Position numbers and translations under genes: made by a program. From QQUJ01 sp050287605 (lineage in GTDB: Bacteria; Pseudomonadota; Gammaproteobacteria; QQUJ01): 64,000 nucleotides of DNA. The first letter of the stretch is position 1. Each line of letters begins with the position of its first letter. Below the pieces are notes generated by a model. The model did no database searches and was not told the origin of the DNA. It was given only the letters and a program-made list of their open reading frames with translations. Positions 1 to 9,764 of this stretch are shown piece after piece. Location: assembly GCA_050287605.1 (NCBI GenBank), contig JBNKCG010000070.1, positions 68,328 through 132,327 on the forward strand, read 5' to 3'.

Positions 1-1
1 G

Positions 2-43
2 GTGTTCGATGCGCAGGCCGTGTTCATGGCCGACGCGGGGTAA
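2..43 (+). CDS. Possible 3' end of a truncated gene
   Basis: The first bases read, in frame, as thirteen codons (VFDAQAVFMADAG) ending in TAA. The gene body lies outside the window, so it cannot be identified. If real, it would run convergently into pilU. Thirteen sense codons are too few to prove coding. Confidence 0.25.
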   Translation: MFDAQAVFMADAG

Positions 44-50
44 ACAAACG

Positions 51-1178
51 CTACTCCAGCTCGGAGTCGACCAGGGTCAGCCCATCCGCGGCCGATTTCA
101 GCTGTTCGATACCCCCCTCCCGGCCGAGCTTGATCATCAGCCGCACCTCGTTGGGCGAATCGGCGTGACGCAAAGCATCTTCGACGGTGATCTCGCCGTC
201 CAGGAAGAGCTGGAACAGGGCCTGGTCGAAGGTGATCATCCCCTGCTCGTTGGAACGCTTCATCACCTCTTTGAGTTTGTGCACCTCGCCCTTGTGGATG
301 AGGTCGCTCACCAGCGGCGTGCCCAGCAGGATCTCCACCGCCACCCGCCGGCCGCTGCCGTCCTTGCGCGGGAGCAACTGCTGTGCCACCACCGCCTTGA
401 GGTTCAATGACAGATCGAGCAGGATCTGGTTGCGCTTGTCGTCGGGGAAGAAGTTGATGACGCGGTCCAGCGCCTGGTTGGCGTTGTTGGCATGCAGCGT
501 CGCGAGACAGAGGTGGCCGGTCTCCGAGAAGGCGATGGCGTATTCCATGGTCTCGCGGCTGCGGATCTCGCCGATCAGAATTACGTCCGGGGCCTGGCGC
601 AGCGTGTTCTTCAGCGCGATCTCGAAGCTGTCGGTGTCGATGCCCACCTCGCGCTGGGTGACGATGCAGCCGGCGTGCTGGTGCACGTACTCGATGGGAT
701 CCTCGATGCTGATGATGTGCCCGGTACTGTTCTGGTTGCGGTAACCGATCATCGAGGCGAGCGAGGTGGACTTACCGGTGCCGGTACCCCCCACGAAGAT
801 GATCATGCCACGCTTGGTCATCGCCAGATCCTTGATGACCGGCGGCAGATAGAGCTCGTCCACCGTGGGGATCTTGGTCTCGATACGGCGCAGCACCATG
901 CCGACGTTGTTGCGCTGGACGAAGGCGCTGACGCGGAAACGCCCCACGCCCGAGGCGCTGATGGCGAAGTTGCACTCGTGCGAGGACTCGAACTCCTCCA
1001 CCTGGCGCTGGTTCATCACCCCGAACACCAACTCGCGGGTCTGTTCCGGCGTCAGCGGATTCTTGTTCACGGGCACCAACTTGCCGTGCACCTTGATGGT
1101 GGGTGGAAAGCCCGTGGTAATGAACAGGTCCGAGGCCTTGTTCTGCACCATGAACTTGAGCAACCCCGTGAAATCCAT
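51..1178 (-). CDS. pilU: PilU, type IV pilus retraction ATPase
   Basis: Hexameric cytoplasmic ATPase that assists PilT in type IV pilus retraction and twitching motility. The 375-residue product has the full PilT/GspE secretion-ATPase layout: a PAS-like N-terminal domain, then Walker A GGTGTGKST at residues 130-138, an Asp box (ISIEDPIEYVH), Walker B (DVILIGEIR) and a His box (TGHLCLATLHANN). It is assigned PilU rather than PilT because the second copy upstream (1218-2252) is the closer match to canonical PilT, and because of the acidic C-terminal extension after the last helix (DGLTLVDSELE). It lies 39 nt downstream of pilT on the same strand, the usual pilT-pilU order in Pseudomonas and relatives, so the two are probably cotranscribed. 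Confidence 0.93.
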   Translation of the reverse strand: MDFTGLLKFMVQNKASDLFITTGFPPTIKVHGKLVPVNKNPLTPEQTRELVFGVMNQRQVEEFESSHECNFAISASGVGRFRVSAFVQRNNVGMVLRRIETKIPTVDELYLPPVIKDLAMTKRGMIIFVGGTGTGKSTSLASMIGYRNQNSTGHIISIEDPIEYVHQHAGCIVTQREVGIDTDSFEIALKNTLRQAPDVILIGEIRSRETMEYAIAFSETGHLCLATLHANNANQALDRVINFFPDDKRNQILLDLSLNLKAVVAQQLLPRKDGSGRRVAVEILLGTPLVSDLIHKGEVHKLKEVMKRSNEQGMITFDQALFQLFLDGEITVEDALRHADSPNEVRLMIKLGREGGIEQLKSAADGLTLVDSELE

Positions 1179-1217
1179 ATCGCAACTCCTGGGAACCGCA
1201 ACGATTCCCGGCTGGCG

Positions 1218-2252
1218 TTAGAAGTTCTCTTTGTTGGCGGCCCGGGTGCGCGCATCTTGGCGCGTCACCAGCCCCTTATGTACCAAGTCGGTGAGGCACT
1301 GGTCCAGTGTCAGCATACCCGCTTTGTTACCGGTCTGAATCGCCGAATACATCTGCGCTATCTTGTTTTCGCGAATCAGATTACGGATGGCCGGCGTGCC
1401 GATCATGATCTCGTGCGCCGCAATACGCCCGCCGCCCACCTTCTTCAATAGCGTCTGCGAAATGACGGCGCGCAGCGCCTCCGAGAGCATGGAGCGCACC
1501 ATGTCCTTCTCGCCGCCGGGGAAAACATCGACGATACGGTCGATGGTCTTGGCTGCGGACACCGTGTGCAGCGTACCGAACACCAGGTGGCCGGTCTCCG
1601 CAGCGGTCAGCGCCAGGCGGATCGTCTCCAGGTCGCGCATCTCGCCCACCAGGATGGTGTCGGGATCTTCGCGCAATGCCGAACGCAGCGCCTCGTTGAA
1701 GCCTAGCGTATCGCGATGCACCTCGCGCTGGTTGACCAGGCACTTCTTGCTCTCGTGCACGAACTCGATGGGATCCTCAATGGTGAGGATGTGGCCGAAC
1801 TCGTTCTCGTTCTTGTGGTTGACCATCGCTGCCAGGGTGGTCGATTTGCCCGAACCGGTGGGCCCGGTGACCAGCACCAGGCCGCGTGGCTGATCCGAGA
1901 TATCCTTGAAGACCGCCGGACAGCCCAACTCTTCCAAGGTCAGGACGTTGGAGGGAATGGTACGAAACGCCGCGCCGGTACCACGGTTCTGGGTGAAAGC
2001 GTTGACGCGGAAGCGCGCCACCCCGGGGAGTTCGAAGGAGAAATCGGTCTCGTAGAATTCGTCGAAATCCTTGCGTTGTTTGTCGTTCATGATGTCGTAG
2101 ACCAGCGCGTGTACGCTCTTGTGGTCCAACGGGGGCAGGTTGATGCGGCGAATATCGCCGTCGACGCGGATCATGGGCGGCAACCCCGCCGAGATATGGA
2201 GGTCGGAAGCCCCGTTTTTGACACCAAACGCCAGCAATTCGGCTATGTCCAT
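1218..2252 (-). CDS. pilT: PilT, type IV pilus retraction motor
   Basis: Retraction ATPase that depolymerises the type IV pilus at the inner-membrane platform. The 344 residues begin MDIAELLAFGVKNGASDLH, as typical PilT does. Walker A is GPTGSGKST at residues 130-138, followed by an Asp box (LTIEDPIEFVH), Walker B (DTILVGEMRD), a His box (TGHLVFGTLHT) and the conserved AIRNLIRE segment. A purine-rich GGGGG stretch lies upstream of the ATG. It is divergent from yggS, an arrangement common in gammaproteobacteria, and pilU follows at once, so pilT is probably the lead gene of a two-gene retraction operon. Confidence 0.95.
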   Translation of the reverse strand: MDIAELLAFGVKNGASDLHISAGLPPMIRVDGDIRRINLPPLDHKSVHALVYDIMNDKQRKDFDEFYETDFSFELPGVARFRVNAFTQNRGTGAAFRTIPSNVLTLEELGCPAVFKDISDQPRGLVLVTGPTGSGKSTTLAAMVNHKNENEFGHILTIEDPIEFVHESKKCLVNQREVHRDTLGFNEALRSALREDPDTILVGEMRDLETIRLALTAAETGHLVFGTLHTVSAAKTIDRIVDVFPGGEKDMVRSMLSEALRAVISQTLLKKVGGGRIAAHEIMIGTPAIRNLIRENKIAQMYSAIQTGNKAGMLTLDQCLTDLVHKGLVTRQDARTRAANKENF

Positions 2253-2357
2253 TCACATCCCCCTTACACTACAATTCGAGCCTTGCCCGCCGCCGGCACC
2301 CCGCCCCGACCCATCGGACAAACCAATCAAACCAACCATAAAATTTTATCTGGGCTC

Positions 2358-3065
2358 ATGACCGAAAAGCGCGATGCGGGTCTCATAAAAGCACAGCTCG
2401 ACGCGGTCCGCAAACGGATCCAGGACGCCGAACGCGACGCCAAACGCATACCCGGATCGGTGCACCTGATCGCCGTCACCAAAACCCGCCCGGCCGGCGA
2501 CTTGCGCAGCGCGTTCGCCGCCGGGCAACGCGATTTCGCCGAGAACTACCTCCAGGAAGCCGCCGCCAAGATGCAGACTCTGACCGATCTGCCGATCACT
2601 TGGCACTTTATCGGCCCCATCCAGGCAAACAAAAGCCGCGGGATCGCCACGCAGTTCGACTGGGTGCACAGCGTCGATCGCATCAAGATCGCACGCCGTC
2701 TCAGCGAACAGCGGCCCGCCGACCGGGCGCCGCTCAATATCTGTCTGCAGGTCAACGTCAGCGGCGAGGCCACCAAGTCGGGGGTCACTCTCGAAGCGTT
2801 GCCCGAACTCGCCTCCGCGGTGGCGACCCTGCCGCGCCTGCGATTGCGCGGTTTGATGGCCATACCCCTGCCAAGCGACGATCCGCGCCAGCAACGCGCC
2901 TCCTGCCGTGCACTGCGGCTCGCGCTGGAACGGCTTCAACAGCAGGGAATGCACCTCGACACACTGTCCATGGGCATGAGCGACGACCTGGAGGCCGCCA
3001 TCGCGGAGGGAGCGACCCTGGTTCGCATCGGAACCGCCATCTTCGGGGAGCGATCCCCGCAATGA
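2358..3065 (+). CDS. yggS: YggS/PLPBP-family pyridoxal-phosphate homeostasis protein
   Basis: PLP-carrying protein of the alanine-racemase-fold type III family. It has no known enzymatic activity and is implicated in vitamin B6 and amino-acid homeostasis. The product is 235 residues. The PLP-binding lysine sits in LIAVTKTRPA (about Lys42), and the family signatures FAENYLQEA, WHFIGPIQANK, LMAIPLP and LSMGMSDDLEAAI...VRIGTAIFGER follow in order. The frame stays open far upstream, but the ATG at 2358 gives the normal family length, and the longer version would run through pilT antisense. It heads a plus-strand run yggS-proC-yggT-yggU, a conserved gammaproteobacterial cluster, and is divergent from pilT. 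Confidence 0.93.
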   Translation: MTEKRDAGLIKAQLDAVRKRIQDAERDAKRIPGSVHLIAVTKTRPAGDLRSAFAAGQRDFAENYLQEAAAKMQTLTDLPITWHFIGPIQANKSRGIATQFDWVHSVDRIKIARRLSEQRPADRAPLNICLQVNVSGEATKSGVTLEALPELASAVATLPRLRLRGLMAIPLPSDDPRQQRASCRALRLALERLQQQGMHLDTLSMGMSDDLEAAIAEGATLVRIGTAIFGERSPQ

Positions 3066-3111
3066 CCGTACAGGAATTGAGCACCACCACGCCATCAGGT
3101 ATGTTTCGCCC

Positions 3112-3939
3112 ATGAAATCCCCCACACTGAGTTTCATCGGCGGCGGCAACATGGCCCGCAGCCTGATCGGCGGACTGATCGCCGACCACTACGACCCCGA
3201 TCGCATCTGGGTAGCCGATCCGCACAGCACAGGGCTCGCGCAACTGCGCGGCGAATTCGGCATTCACACCGCTACCGACAACCGCACCGCCGCCGAGCAG
3301 GGCGACGTGCTGGTGCTGGCAATCAAGCCGCAGGTAATGCACGAGGTGGCACGCGGGTTGGCCGACGTCGCGCAGCAGCGCAAACCGCTGGTGGTCTCCA
3401 TCGCAGCCGGCGTGCGCAGTGGCGACATCGAGCGCTGGCTGGGCGGCGATATCGCCCTGGTGCGCACCATGCCCAACACGCCGGCGCTGGTGAAGAGCGG
3501 CGCCACGGCGCTGTTCGCCAACGCACGGGTCGACGCCGCGCAGCGCGAACTGGCCGAGACCATTCTGCGCTCGGTGGGCGTAACGCTGTGGGTGGACGAG
3601 GAGGCGCAGCTCGATGCCGTCACCGCGCTCTCCGGCAGCGGGCCCGCCTACTACTTCCTGTTCATGGAACAGATGGAGAAAGCCGCCCGCGAGCTGGGGC
3701 TCTCGGCGGAGACCGCCCATCTGCTGACATTGGAGACCGCGCTCGGCGCCGCGCGCATGGCGCTCTCCAGCGAGGACGGCGTCGCGACGCTGCGCGAGCG
3801 CGTCACCTCGCCGGGCGGCACCACGGAGCGGGCACTGGAAGTCTTCAGCCAGGGCGACTTGGCTGGGCTAATCCGCAACGCGCTGCAGGCTGCCTGCCAA
3901 CGTTCGCGCGAACTGGCTGAACTCCTCGGCAAGGACTGA
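3112..3939 (+). CDS. proC: Pyrroline-5-carboxylate reductase
   Basis: Catalyses the last step of proline synthesis, NAD(P)H-dependent reduction of 1-pyrroline-5-carboxylate, in the cytoplasm. The 275 residues show the N-terminal Rossmann motif FIGGGNMA, the LAIKPQVM segment, the VRTMPNTPALVKSG loop and the C-terminal dimerisation domain with TALSGSGPAYYFLFMEQM and the VTSPGGTTERAL signature. All parts of the family are present at normal length. It lies 46 nt after yggS and 9 nt before yggT, so cotranscription is likely. Confidence 0.96.
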   Translation: MKSPTLSFIGGGNMARSLIGGLIADHYDPDRIWVADPHSTGLAQLRGEFGIHTATDNRTAAEQGDVLVLAIKPQVMHEVARGLADVAQQRKPLVVSIAAGVRSGDIERWLGGDIALVRTMPNTPALVKSGATALFANARVDAAQRELAETILRSVGVTLWVDEEAQLDAVTALSGSGPAYYFLFMEQMEKAARELGLSAETAHLLTLETALGAARMALSSEDGVATLRERVTSPGGTTERALEVFSQGDLAGLIRNALQAACQRSRELAELLGKD

Positions 3940-3948
3940 CACGACGCT

Positions 3949-4515
3949 ATGGGTACCACTTACTTCACCAACCCCCTGGAATTTCTCATCCAGACCGTGG
4001 TCGGGCTCTACATCCTGTGCGTGATGCTGCGCTTTCTGCTGCAGTGGGTGCGTGCCGATTTCTACAACCCCATCACCCAGTTTCTGGTCAAGGTCACCAA
4101 CCCGCCGCTGCGCCCGCTGCGCCGTGTCATTCCCGGCTGGGCGGGGATCGACCTCGCCTCGGTCGTATTGATGCTGGCGCTGCAGATGGGCGCCTGGCTA
4201 CTGATCATGCTGCTGCACGGAGCCCTGCCAAGCATCTGGGCGTTGCTGATCCGATCCATCGCCGATCTGCTGTCGCTGCTGCTCTACGTCTACTTCTGGA
4301 GCGTCATCGTCCAGGCGCTGCTGAGCTGGGTGGCACCCGGCCCGCACAATCCCATCATGGAGCTGCTCTACGCCTTGAATCAGCCGCTGTTGCGGCCGGC
4401 ACAACGACTGCTCCCCCCCATCGGCGGGCTGGACCTCTCACCCCTGATCGTCCTCATCGTCCTGCAACTGGCCCGGATGATCATCCTGCCCCCGCTCTAC
4501 AGCCTGGCCATTTGA
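3949..4515 (+). CDS. yggT: YggT family integral membrane protein
   Basis: Inner-membrane protein of two tandem YGGT repeats. The family is implicated in osmotic and cation stress and is related to CCB3/YlmG proteins; its molecular activity is not settled. Each half of the 188 residues carries two hydrophobic segments and an R(F/A)-L-x-W/SWV motif: MLRFLLQWVRADFYNPI in the first half and VQALLSWVAPGPHNPIMELL in the second. Each is followed by a PLLRP/PLRPLRR turn. The stop overlaps the TTG start of yggU, which implies translational coupling. Confidence 0.92.
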   Translation: MGTTYFTNPLEFLIQTVVGLYILCVMLRFLLQWVRADFYNPITQFLVKVTNPPLRPLRRVIPGWAGIDLASVVLMLALQMGAWLLIMLLHGALPSIWALLIRSIADLLSLLLYVYFWSVIVQALLSWVAPGPHNPIMELLYALNQPLLRPAQRLLPPIGGLDLSPLIVLIVLQLARMIILPPLYSLAI

Positions 4516-4808
4516 GCCCACCCGACTGGTACCGCTGGGAGGGCGATGCGCTCGTTCTCGAACTGCAGCTCCAGCCACGCGCCAGCCGCGACGAGATCGC
4601 CGGCCCCCACGGCGATGTCCTGCGGGTACGCATCACCGCACCCCCCGTCGACGGCAAGGCCAATCAACACCTGTGCGCCTATCTGGCCAAACTGTGCGGC
4701 GTGGCCAAGGGGGCGGTAACCCTGGAAGCAGGCACCAGCGGGCGCCGCAAACGCGTGCGCATCGAGGCGCCGCGCGCCCTCCCGCCGGGAGTGGCACCAC
4801 GCGGCTAA
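4512..4808 (+). CDS. yggU: DUF167 (YggU) family protein, TTG start
   Basis: Small cytoplasmic protein (98 residues) of the DUF167/YggU family, whose function is unknown. Recognisable features are LQLQPRASRDEIAGPHGD, VRITAPPVDGKAN and the C-terminal VTLEAGTSGRRKRVRI. No in-frame ATG or GTG gives the full domain. The TTG at 4512 overlaps the yggT stop as TTGA and yields the normal length, so I use it. The gene closes the yggS-proC-yggT-yggU cluster. Confidence 0.85.
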   Translation: MSPPDWYRWEGDALVLELQLQPRASRDEIAGPHGDVLRVRITAPPVDGKANQHLCAYLAKLCGVAKGAVTLEAGTSGRRKRVRIEAPRALPPGVAPRG

Positions 4809-5089
4809 CGGCCGGGCCCCACTGCCGCTTCGCCTCGCCGGAGACACCGCCACTCGGCCTCGACCCGCACCGCGACCCCGCAAAATCCCTGTATTGGGGC
4901 CCCTCGCGGGGTACAGGGTCGGCGTAGGTGTGCCGATAAGCAGAGGAAGTGGCATGCCCTGCTCACGCAGGGGTGCCGCGATAGCAGCGCTTGCCAGCCA
5001 GATCGGGCGCTGACGATGACGTCGCGGGACGGCACCAGACTCAACGTATCGACCAACAGCATCGACAGACATTGATAGGGAGAAAAACG
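4809..5089 (+). other. Hairpin-rich non-coding stretch before the V4R gene
   Basis: 281 nt without a convincing gene. It holds two strong hairpins: 4887-4918 (CCCTGTA paired with TACAGGG, with an inner CCCC-TCGC-GGGG) and 4951-4977 (GGCA/TGCC plus CCCTGC-TCAC-GCAGGG). Neither is followed by a T-run, so they are not ordinary terminators. They could belong to the 5' leader of the V4R/kinase operon or to the 3' end of yggU. An AGGGAG ribosome-binding site at 5077-5082 ends the stretch. Confidence 0.5.
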
Positions 5090-5628
5090 GTGGAAACGGG
5101 CGGCGAACGCAAATACGGCTTCTTCTGGGGACTGCTAGGCGACCTGGACGCGGGACGCCCCAACCTGGGCAAACTGACACGCGTCGAGGTGTATCGCCTG
5201 ATGCAGTTCTGTTTCCGCGACGTCCTGGAAAAAGACTTCGGTGCTGAGAAAGCCGACGAACTCTTCTACAAGGCCGGCTATCTCGCCGGCAAACACTTCT
5301 ATGAACAGGCCATCGGCGAAGTGGCGGATCTCGGCGAATTCGTGCGCAAACTGCAGGAGGCGCTGCGCGAAATGCTGATCGGCGTGCTGCGGGTCGAAGA
5401 GGAGGACCTGGCGCACGGGCGTCTCACGGTCACCGTCTCGGAAGATCTGGACTGCTCCGGCCTGCCCGAGTTGAGCTACGAGATTTGCACTTACGACGAA
5501 GGTTTCATCGCTGCACTGCTCGAATCGTTCTCCGGCAAGAAGTTCAAGGTCAAGGAGGTCGACTGCTGGTGCACCGGCGACCGCACCTGCCGTTTTCTGG
5601 CCACCTTGGAAGCCTCGCCTGAAGCTGC

Positions 5629-5632
<4 letters not shown>
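5090..5632 (+). CDS. V4R (4-vinyl reductase) domain protein, putative sensor partner
   Basis: A 180-residue soluble protein dominated by a V4R domain, a small-molecule-binding fold best known from XylR/DmpR-type regulators and bacteriochlorophyll-synthesis proteins. The C-terminal part shows the V4R signature: CSGLPE..YEICTYDEGFIAALLESFSG, then a Cys cluster VDCWCTGDRTCRFLA that in this family can bind metal. The N-terminal half is helical (FYKAGYLAGKHFYEQA). The GTG start at 5090 has AGGGAG seven bases upstream, whereas the in-frame ATG at 4991 lies in the hairpin region. The last codons overlap the ATG of the kinase (ATGA), so the two are translated together. A ligand-sensing partner for the kinase is inferred from context. 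Confidence 0.8.
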
Positions 5633-6840
<1,208 letters not shown>

Positions 6841-6875
6841 AGCGAATCGACCCGGACGCTGTCGGTCGCCGCGCC

Positions 6876-8342
6876 TCAGGCCGCCGGCAACACGAAGCGA
6901 AACGCAGTCCCCCGCTCCCGCTCGCTGGCCACCCGTATCTCACAGCCGTGCAGATCGAGGATGCGCTTGACGATGGCGAGCCCCAACCCCACGTGCTCGT
7001 CGCTGCGGCCCGCTTTGCTGCCGCGGTAGAAACGGTCGAACAACCGCGGCAATTCCGCCGCGTCGATCCCCTTGCCGCTGTCGGCAACGCACACTTCGAC
7101 GCCCGCCGCGTGCGCCGCCAGTGTGACGTCCACCTTGCCCCCGACCGGCGTGTGTTGCAGCGCGTTCTCGATGAGGTTGTCGAGCACCCGCTCGATCATG
7201 GCGATGTCGGCCCGCACCCAGCCGCGGCCCGCGCCGCCGCTCATGGACAACACCACTTCGCAGCGTTCGGCACCCGGTTGGAATTTCTGGATCACGTCCT
7301 GCACCAATTCGGCGATGCTGAACGGTTCGCACTGCGGCGGCGCCTCCTGGGCATCGAGTTTGGCGAGTTCGAACAGCGCACCGATCCGCTGGCTCAACCC
7401 CTCGCTCTGACGCAGTGCCGCCTGCAGGTACTCTTCGCGTTCGTCGGCGGTCAGCGATGCACTCTTCAATTTCAACGTCTCCAGATAGCCGCGCAGCGAG
7501 GCGAGCGGCGTACGCAGGTCGTGGGAGACCTGGGCCACCAGATCGCGGCGCAACGCGTCCTGATTCTGCAACGCTTCGATCTGCTCGGAGATGCGTATGG
7601 CCATGGCATCAAACGTGAGGCCCAGGCGATCGATCTCGTCGGCAGGAGTCTGATTGGGACGCGTGTAGGGCGTGTGCGAAACGAAGCCGCTGGCGCGAAA
7701 CGCCTCCATGCCGTGCGTCAGACGCTCCAGCCGCCGCGTCAACAGATGAAGCACCAGCAACCCGGCCGCCAACCCCAGGCTCAGCGCCAACGCCAGCGCC
7801 CAGGCACTGACGCGCAGAAAATGGCTGTCGCGGATCGCTTGTTCCGCCGTATCGTACTCTTCGCCGCGCAGCACCACGTAGAGATACCCTTCCGGCTTGT
7901 CGGCCGTGGGCACCGGCGTGACCGAGAACGCCTTGCGCGAATCGTGGCTGCGCGGATCGTCGCCCAGCAGCGGATAGGTGCCCCCGCGCAGAAACTCGCG
8001 GATGGGCTCCAGCGAAACGCGTTTGCGCTTCACTTTGTCGGGGTCGGCCGAGTAGGCGAGGATGGTTCCGTCGAGACCCAGCAGGTAGATCTCGATACTG
8101 GGGTTGATCACCATGTACTGGTGAAAGGTCTGCTTGAGCGCCTCCTGATCGATGCGCCCTTGCGCTACCAGGTTGCGGTCGGCCACCAGGTTGCGTGCCA
8201 AGTCGCGATTGAAACGCTGGTTGACCTCCTGCAGATAGCGGTGCATGGACGACCAGCTCACCGCCAGATAGACCGCCCCCACCGAGGCCAGCACCAATAC
8301 CAGCACCATCGCCAGCCGTGCGTAGAGGGTGCGTAGCATCAT
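6876..8342 (-). CDS. Transmembrane sensor histidine kinase of an OmpR-type system
   Basis: Inner-membrane kinase of 488 residues from the chosen start. A transmembrane helix (LVLVLASVGAVYLAVSW) leads into a periplasmic sensor region of about 130 residues. A second helix (AWALALALSLGLAAGLLVLHLL) and a HAMP domain follow. The HisKA H-box is VSHDLRTPLASLRGYLETL, and the HATPase has NLIENALQHTP, VADSGKGI and GLGLAIVKRI. The frame stays open up to 8444, but GGTGG eight bases before the ATG at 8342 and the hydrophobic segment directly after it favour the shorter start. It is 117 nt downstream of its cognate regulator. The signal sensed is not evident. Confidence 0.88.
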   Translation of the reverse strand: MMLRTLYARLAMVLVLVLASVGAVYLAVSWSSMHRYLQEVNQRFNRDLARNLVADRNLVAQGRIDQEALKQTFHQYMVINPSIEIYLLGLDGTILAYSADPDKVKRKRVSLEPIREFLRGGTYPLLGDDPRSHDSRKAFSVTPVPTADKPEGYLYVVLRGEEYDTAEQAIRDSHFLRVSAWALALALSLGLAAGLLVLHLLTRRLERLTHGMEAFRASGFVSHTPYTRPNQTPADEIDRLGLTFDAMAIRISEQIEALQNQDALRRDLVAQVSHDLRTPLASLRGYLETLKLKSASLTADEREEYLQAALRQSEGLSQRIGALFELAKLDAQEAPPQCEPFSIAELVQDVIQKFQPGAERCEVVLSMSGGAGRGWVRADIAMIERVLDNLIENALQHTPVGGKVDVTLAAHAAGVEVCVADSGKGIDAAELPRLFDRFYRGSKAGRSDEHVGLGLAIVKRILDLHGCEIRVASERERGTAFRFVLPAA

Positions 8343-8459
8343 CCTAGAAACCACCGTTGGACGCGCTCGCGTCCTTCGAGGAAAAGCGTCGCAGGCAAGA
8401 CCGTTCGAATTTCTCGAGCCCCACATAAACCCCGAAGCGGTCAACGACAGCGTTGAGGA

Positions 8460-9167
8460 TCATAGGTCTTCGGCGAACTTGTAGCCCACCCCCCACACTG
8501 TGAGCACGAATTTCGGCTCGGCGGGGTCGCGTTCGATCTTGGCGCGCAGACGGTTGATGTGGGAGTTGACCGTGTGTTCGTAGCCCTCATGGCTGTAGCC
8601 CCACACCTGATCGAGGAGCTGCATGCGGGTGTAGACCCGGCCGGGATGACGCGCAAAGTGCACCAGCAGATCGAACTCCTTGGCGGTCAGGGCCACCTCC
8701 TCGCCGCCCAGGCGCACGCGGTGACGTGCCACGTCGATCTGCAATTCGCCGGCGTTGATCAGCTCGTCGGGGGCGGTCTCGTGATCAGGCGTCTTGAGCG
8801 CAGCCGCGCGGCGCAGCAGCGCTTTGACGCGGGCCAACAGCTCGGGGATGCTGAACGGCTTGGTGAGGTAGTCGTCGGCGCCCATCTCCAGACCGAGGAC
8901 GCGATCCAGTTCGGCGGTGCGTGCCGTGAGCATCAGAATCGGAACGTAGCCCGGTTGCTGGCGCAGCTGGCGACACACCTCCAACCCGTCGATACCAGGC
9001 AGCATGAGGTCGAGGATGACCAGCGCGTAGCGATCGGGACGAAAGCGCGCCAACGCCTCGCGGCCGTCCCCCACCACATCGGCGTCGCACTGGACGTCCG
9101 AGAGGTGCAGCTTGACCAGGCGCGCGATGTCTGGGCTGTCTTCAACCACCAGTACCTTGCGCGTCAT
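8460..9167 (-). CDS. OmpR/PhoB-family response regulator
   Basis: DNA-binding response regulator of 235 residues. The receiver domain (MTRKVLVVEDSPDIARLV) has the phosphoacceptor Asp in YALVILDLMLPGIDGLEV, the conserved Thr in ILMLTA and the Lys in DDYLTKPFS. A C-terminal winged helix follows (VALTAKEFDLLVHFARHPGRVYTRMQLLDQVWG...TVNSHINRLRAKIE). GGAGG lies five bases before the ATG at 9167; the longer open frame upstream overlaps the neighbouring lipoprotein gene antisense-free but has no family homology. It pairs with the kinase downstream. The Met-rich lipoprotein lies immediately upstream on the same strand and could be a target or an accessory of the system. Confidence 0.92.
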   Translation of the reverse strand: MTRKVLVVEDSPDIARLVKLHLSDVQCDADVVGDGREALARFRPDRYALVILDLMLPGIDGLEVCRQLRQQPGYVPILMLTARTAELDRVLGLEMGADDYLTKPFSIPELLARVKALLRRAAALKTPDHETAPDELINAGELQIDVARHRVRLGGEEVALTAKEFDLLVHFARHPGRVYTRMQLLDQVWGYSHEGYEHTVNSHINRLRAKIERDPAEPKFVLTVWGVGYKFAEDL

Positions 9168-9242
9168 GGGGGCCTCCACTGCGGTCGCGTCCACACCGCC
9201 AAATGCGGGGTCGGGGACCGGACGCGCGTCCGACCCCCAAAT

Positions 9243-9259
9243 CCCGCACCTTTTGCGGG
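9243..9259 (-). terminator. Weak hairpin after the Met-rich lipoprotein gene
   Basis: On the minus strand CCCGCA-AAAGG-TGCGGG is followed by ATTTG. A second, larger GC palindrome at 9207-9237 (GGGGTCGG...CCGACCCC) follows. The T-run is short, so this could be a partial terminator that lets some transcription pass into the regulator gene. Confidence 0.4.
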
Positions 9260-9313
9260 TCTGTTGCTGTCGATTGGACGAGATGGTAGCAGCCCTCGCT
9301 GCCGATTCTCCAT

Positions 9314-9508
9314 CTACTTGTCCATCATCTCCTTTTTCTTCATGTCGTCCTTCATCATGGCATCCTCTTTCATCATGGTGTCCTGCTTCATGGTGTCTTC
9401 CTTCATCATGGTGCCGTCGTGGCTCATGTCGTTGGCACAACCGACCATCGATCCGCCCAATACGCCCAGCACCAACACCGGGGCCAAATAAGACATTCGC
9501 AGTTTCAT
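9314..9508 (-). CDS. Small Met/Asp/Lys-rich lipoprotein
   Basis: A 64-residue predicted lipoprotein. An N-terminal hydrophobic signal (SYLAPVLVLGVLGGSMVGC) ends in a lipobox-like Cys. The mature part is almost wholly a degenerate repeat of the type MMKEDTMKQD, giving about one third methionine. The ATG at 9508 has GAGGAG seven bases upstream; a TTG five codons earlier lies inside that ribosome-binding site. Similar short methionine-rich proteins occur in environmental gammaproteobacteria without known function. Methionine clusters can bind Cu(I) or Ag(I), so a metal role is possible but not shown. It lies upstream of a two-component system on the same strand. Confidence 0.7.
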   Translation of the reverse strand: MKLRMSYLAPVLVLGVLGGSMVGCANDMSHDGTMMKEDTMKQDTMMKEDAMMKDDMKKKEMMDK

Positions 9509-9764
9509 CGTCACACTCCTCAAGGTTGATTCGTCGCGGGAATACGACGCCGCCCACCGGCGTCTTGAGGGTGATTACAGACGACGCACATGGAGCGCCC
9601 ATCACGAAACCTTCACGATTCGATCACGGCACCGGCGCGGCGGTCGGCGGCGGGTGGATTTCTATACCGGCATAGAGATCTTTGTTTTGACCCCAAACGG
9701 CACCCGGTTTACCCCTTGGATTGGGCGAAAAGACCGATAACGACTGTTGGAAGGAGGAGGAAGC

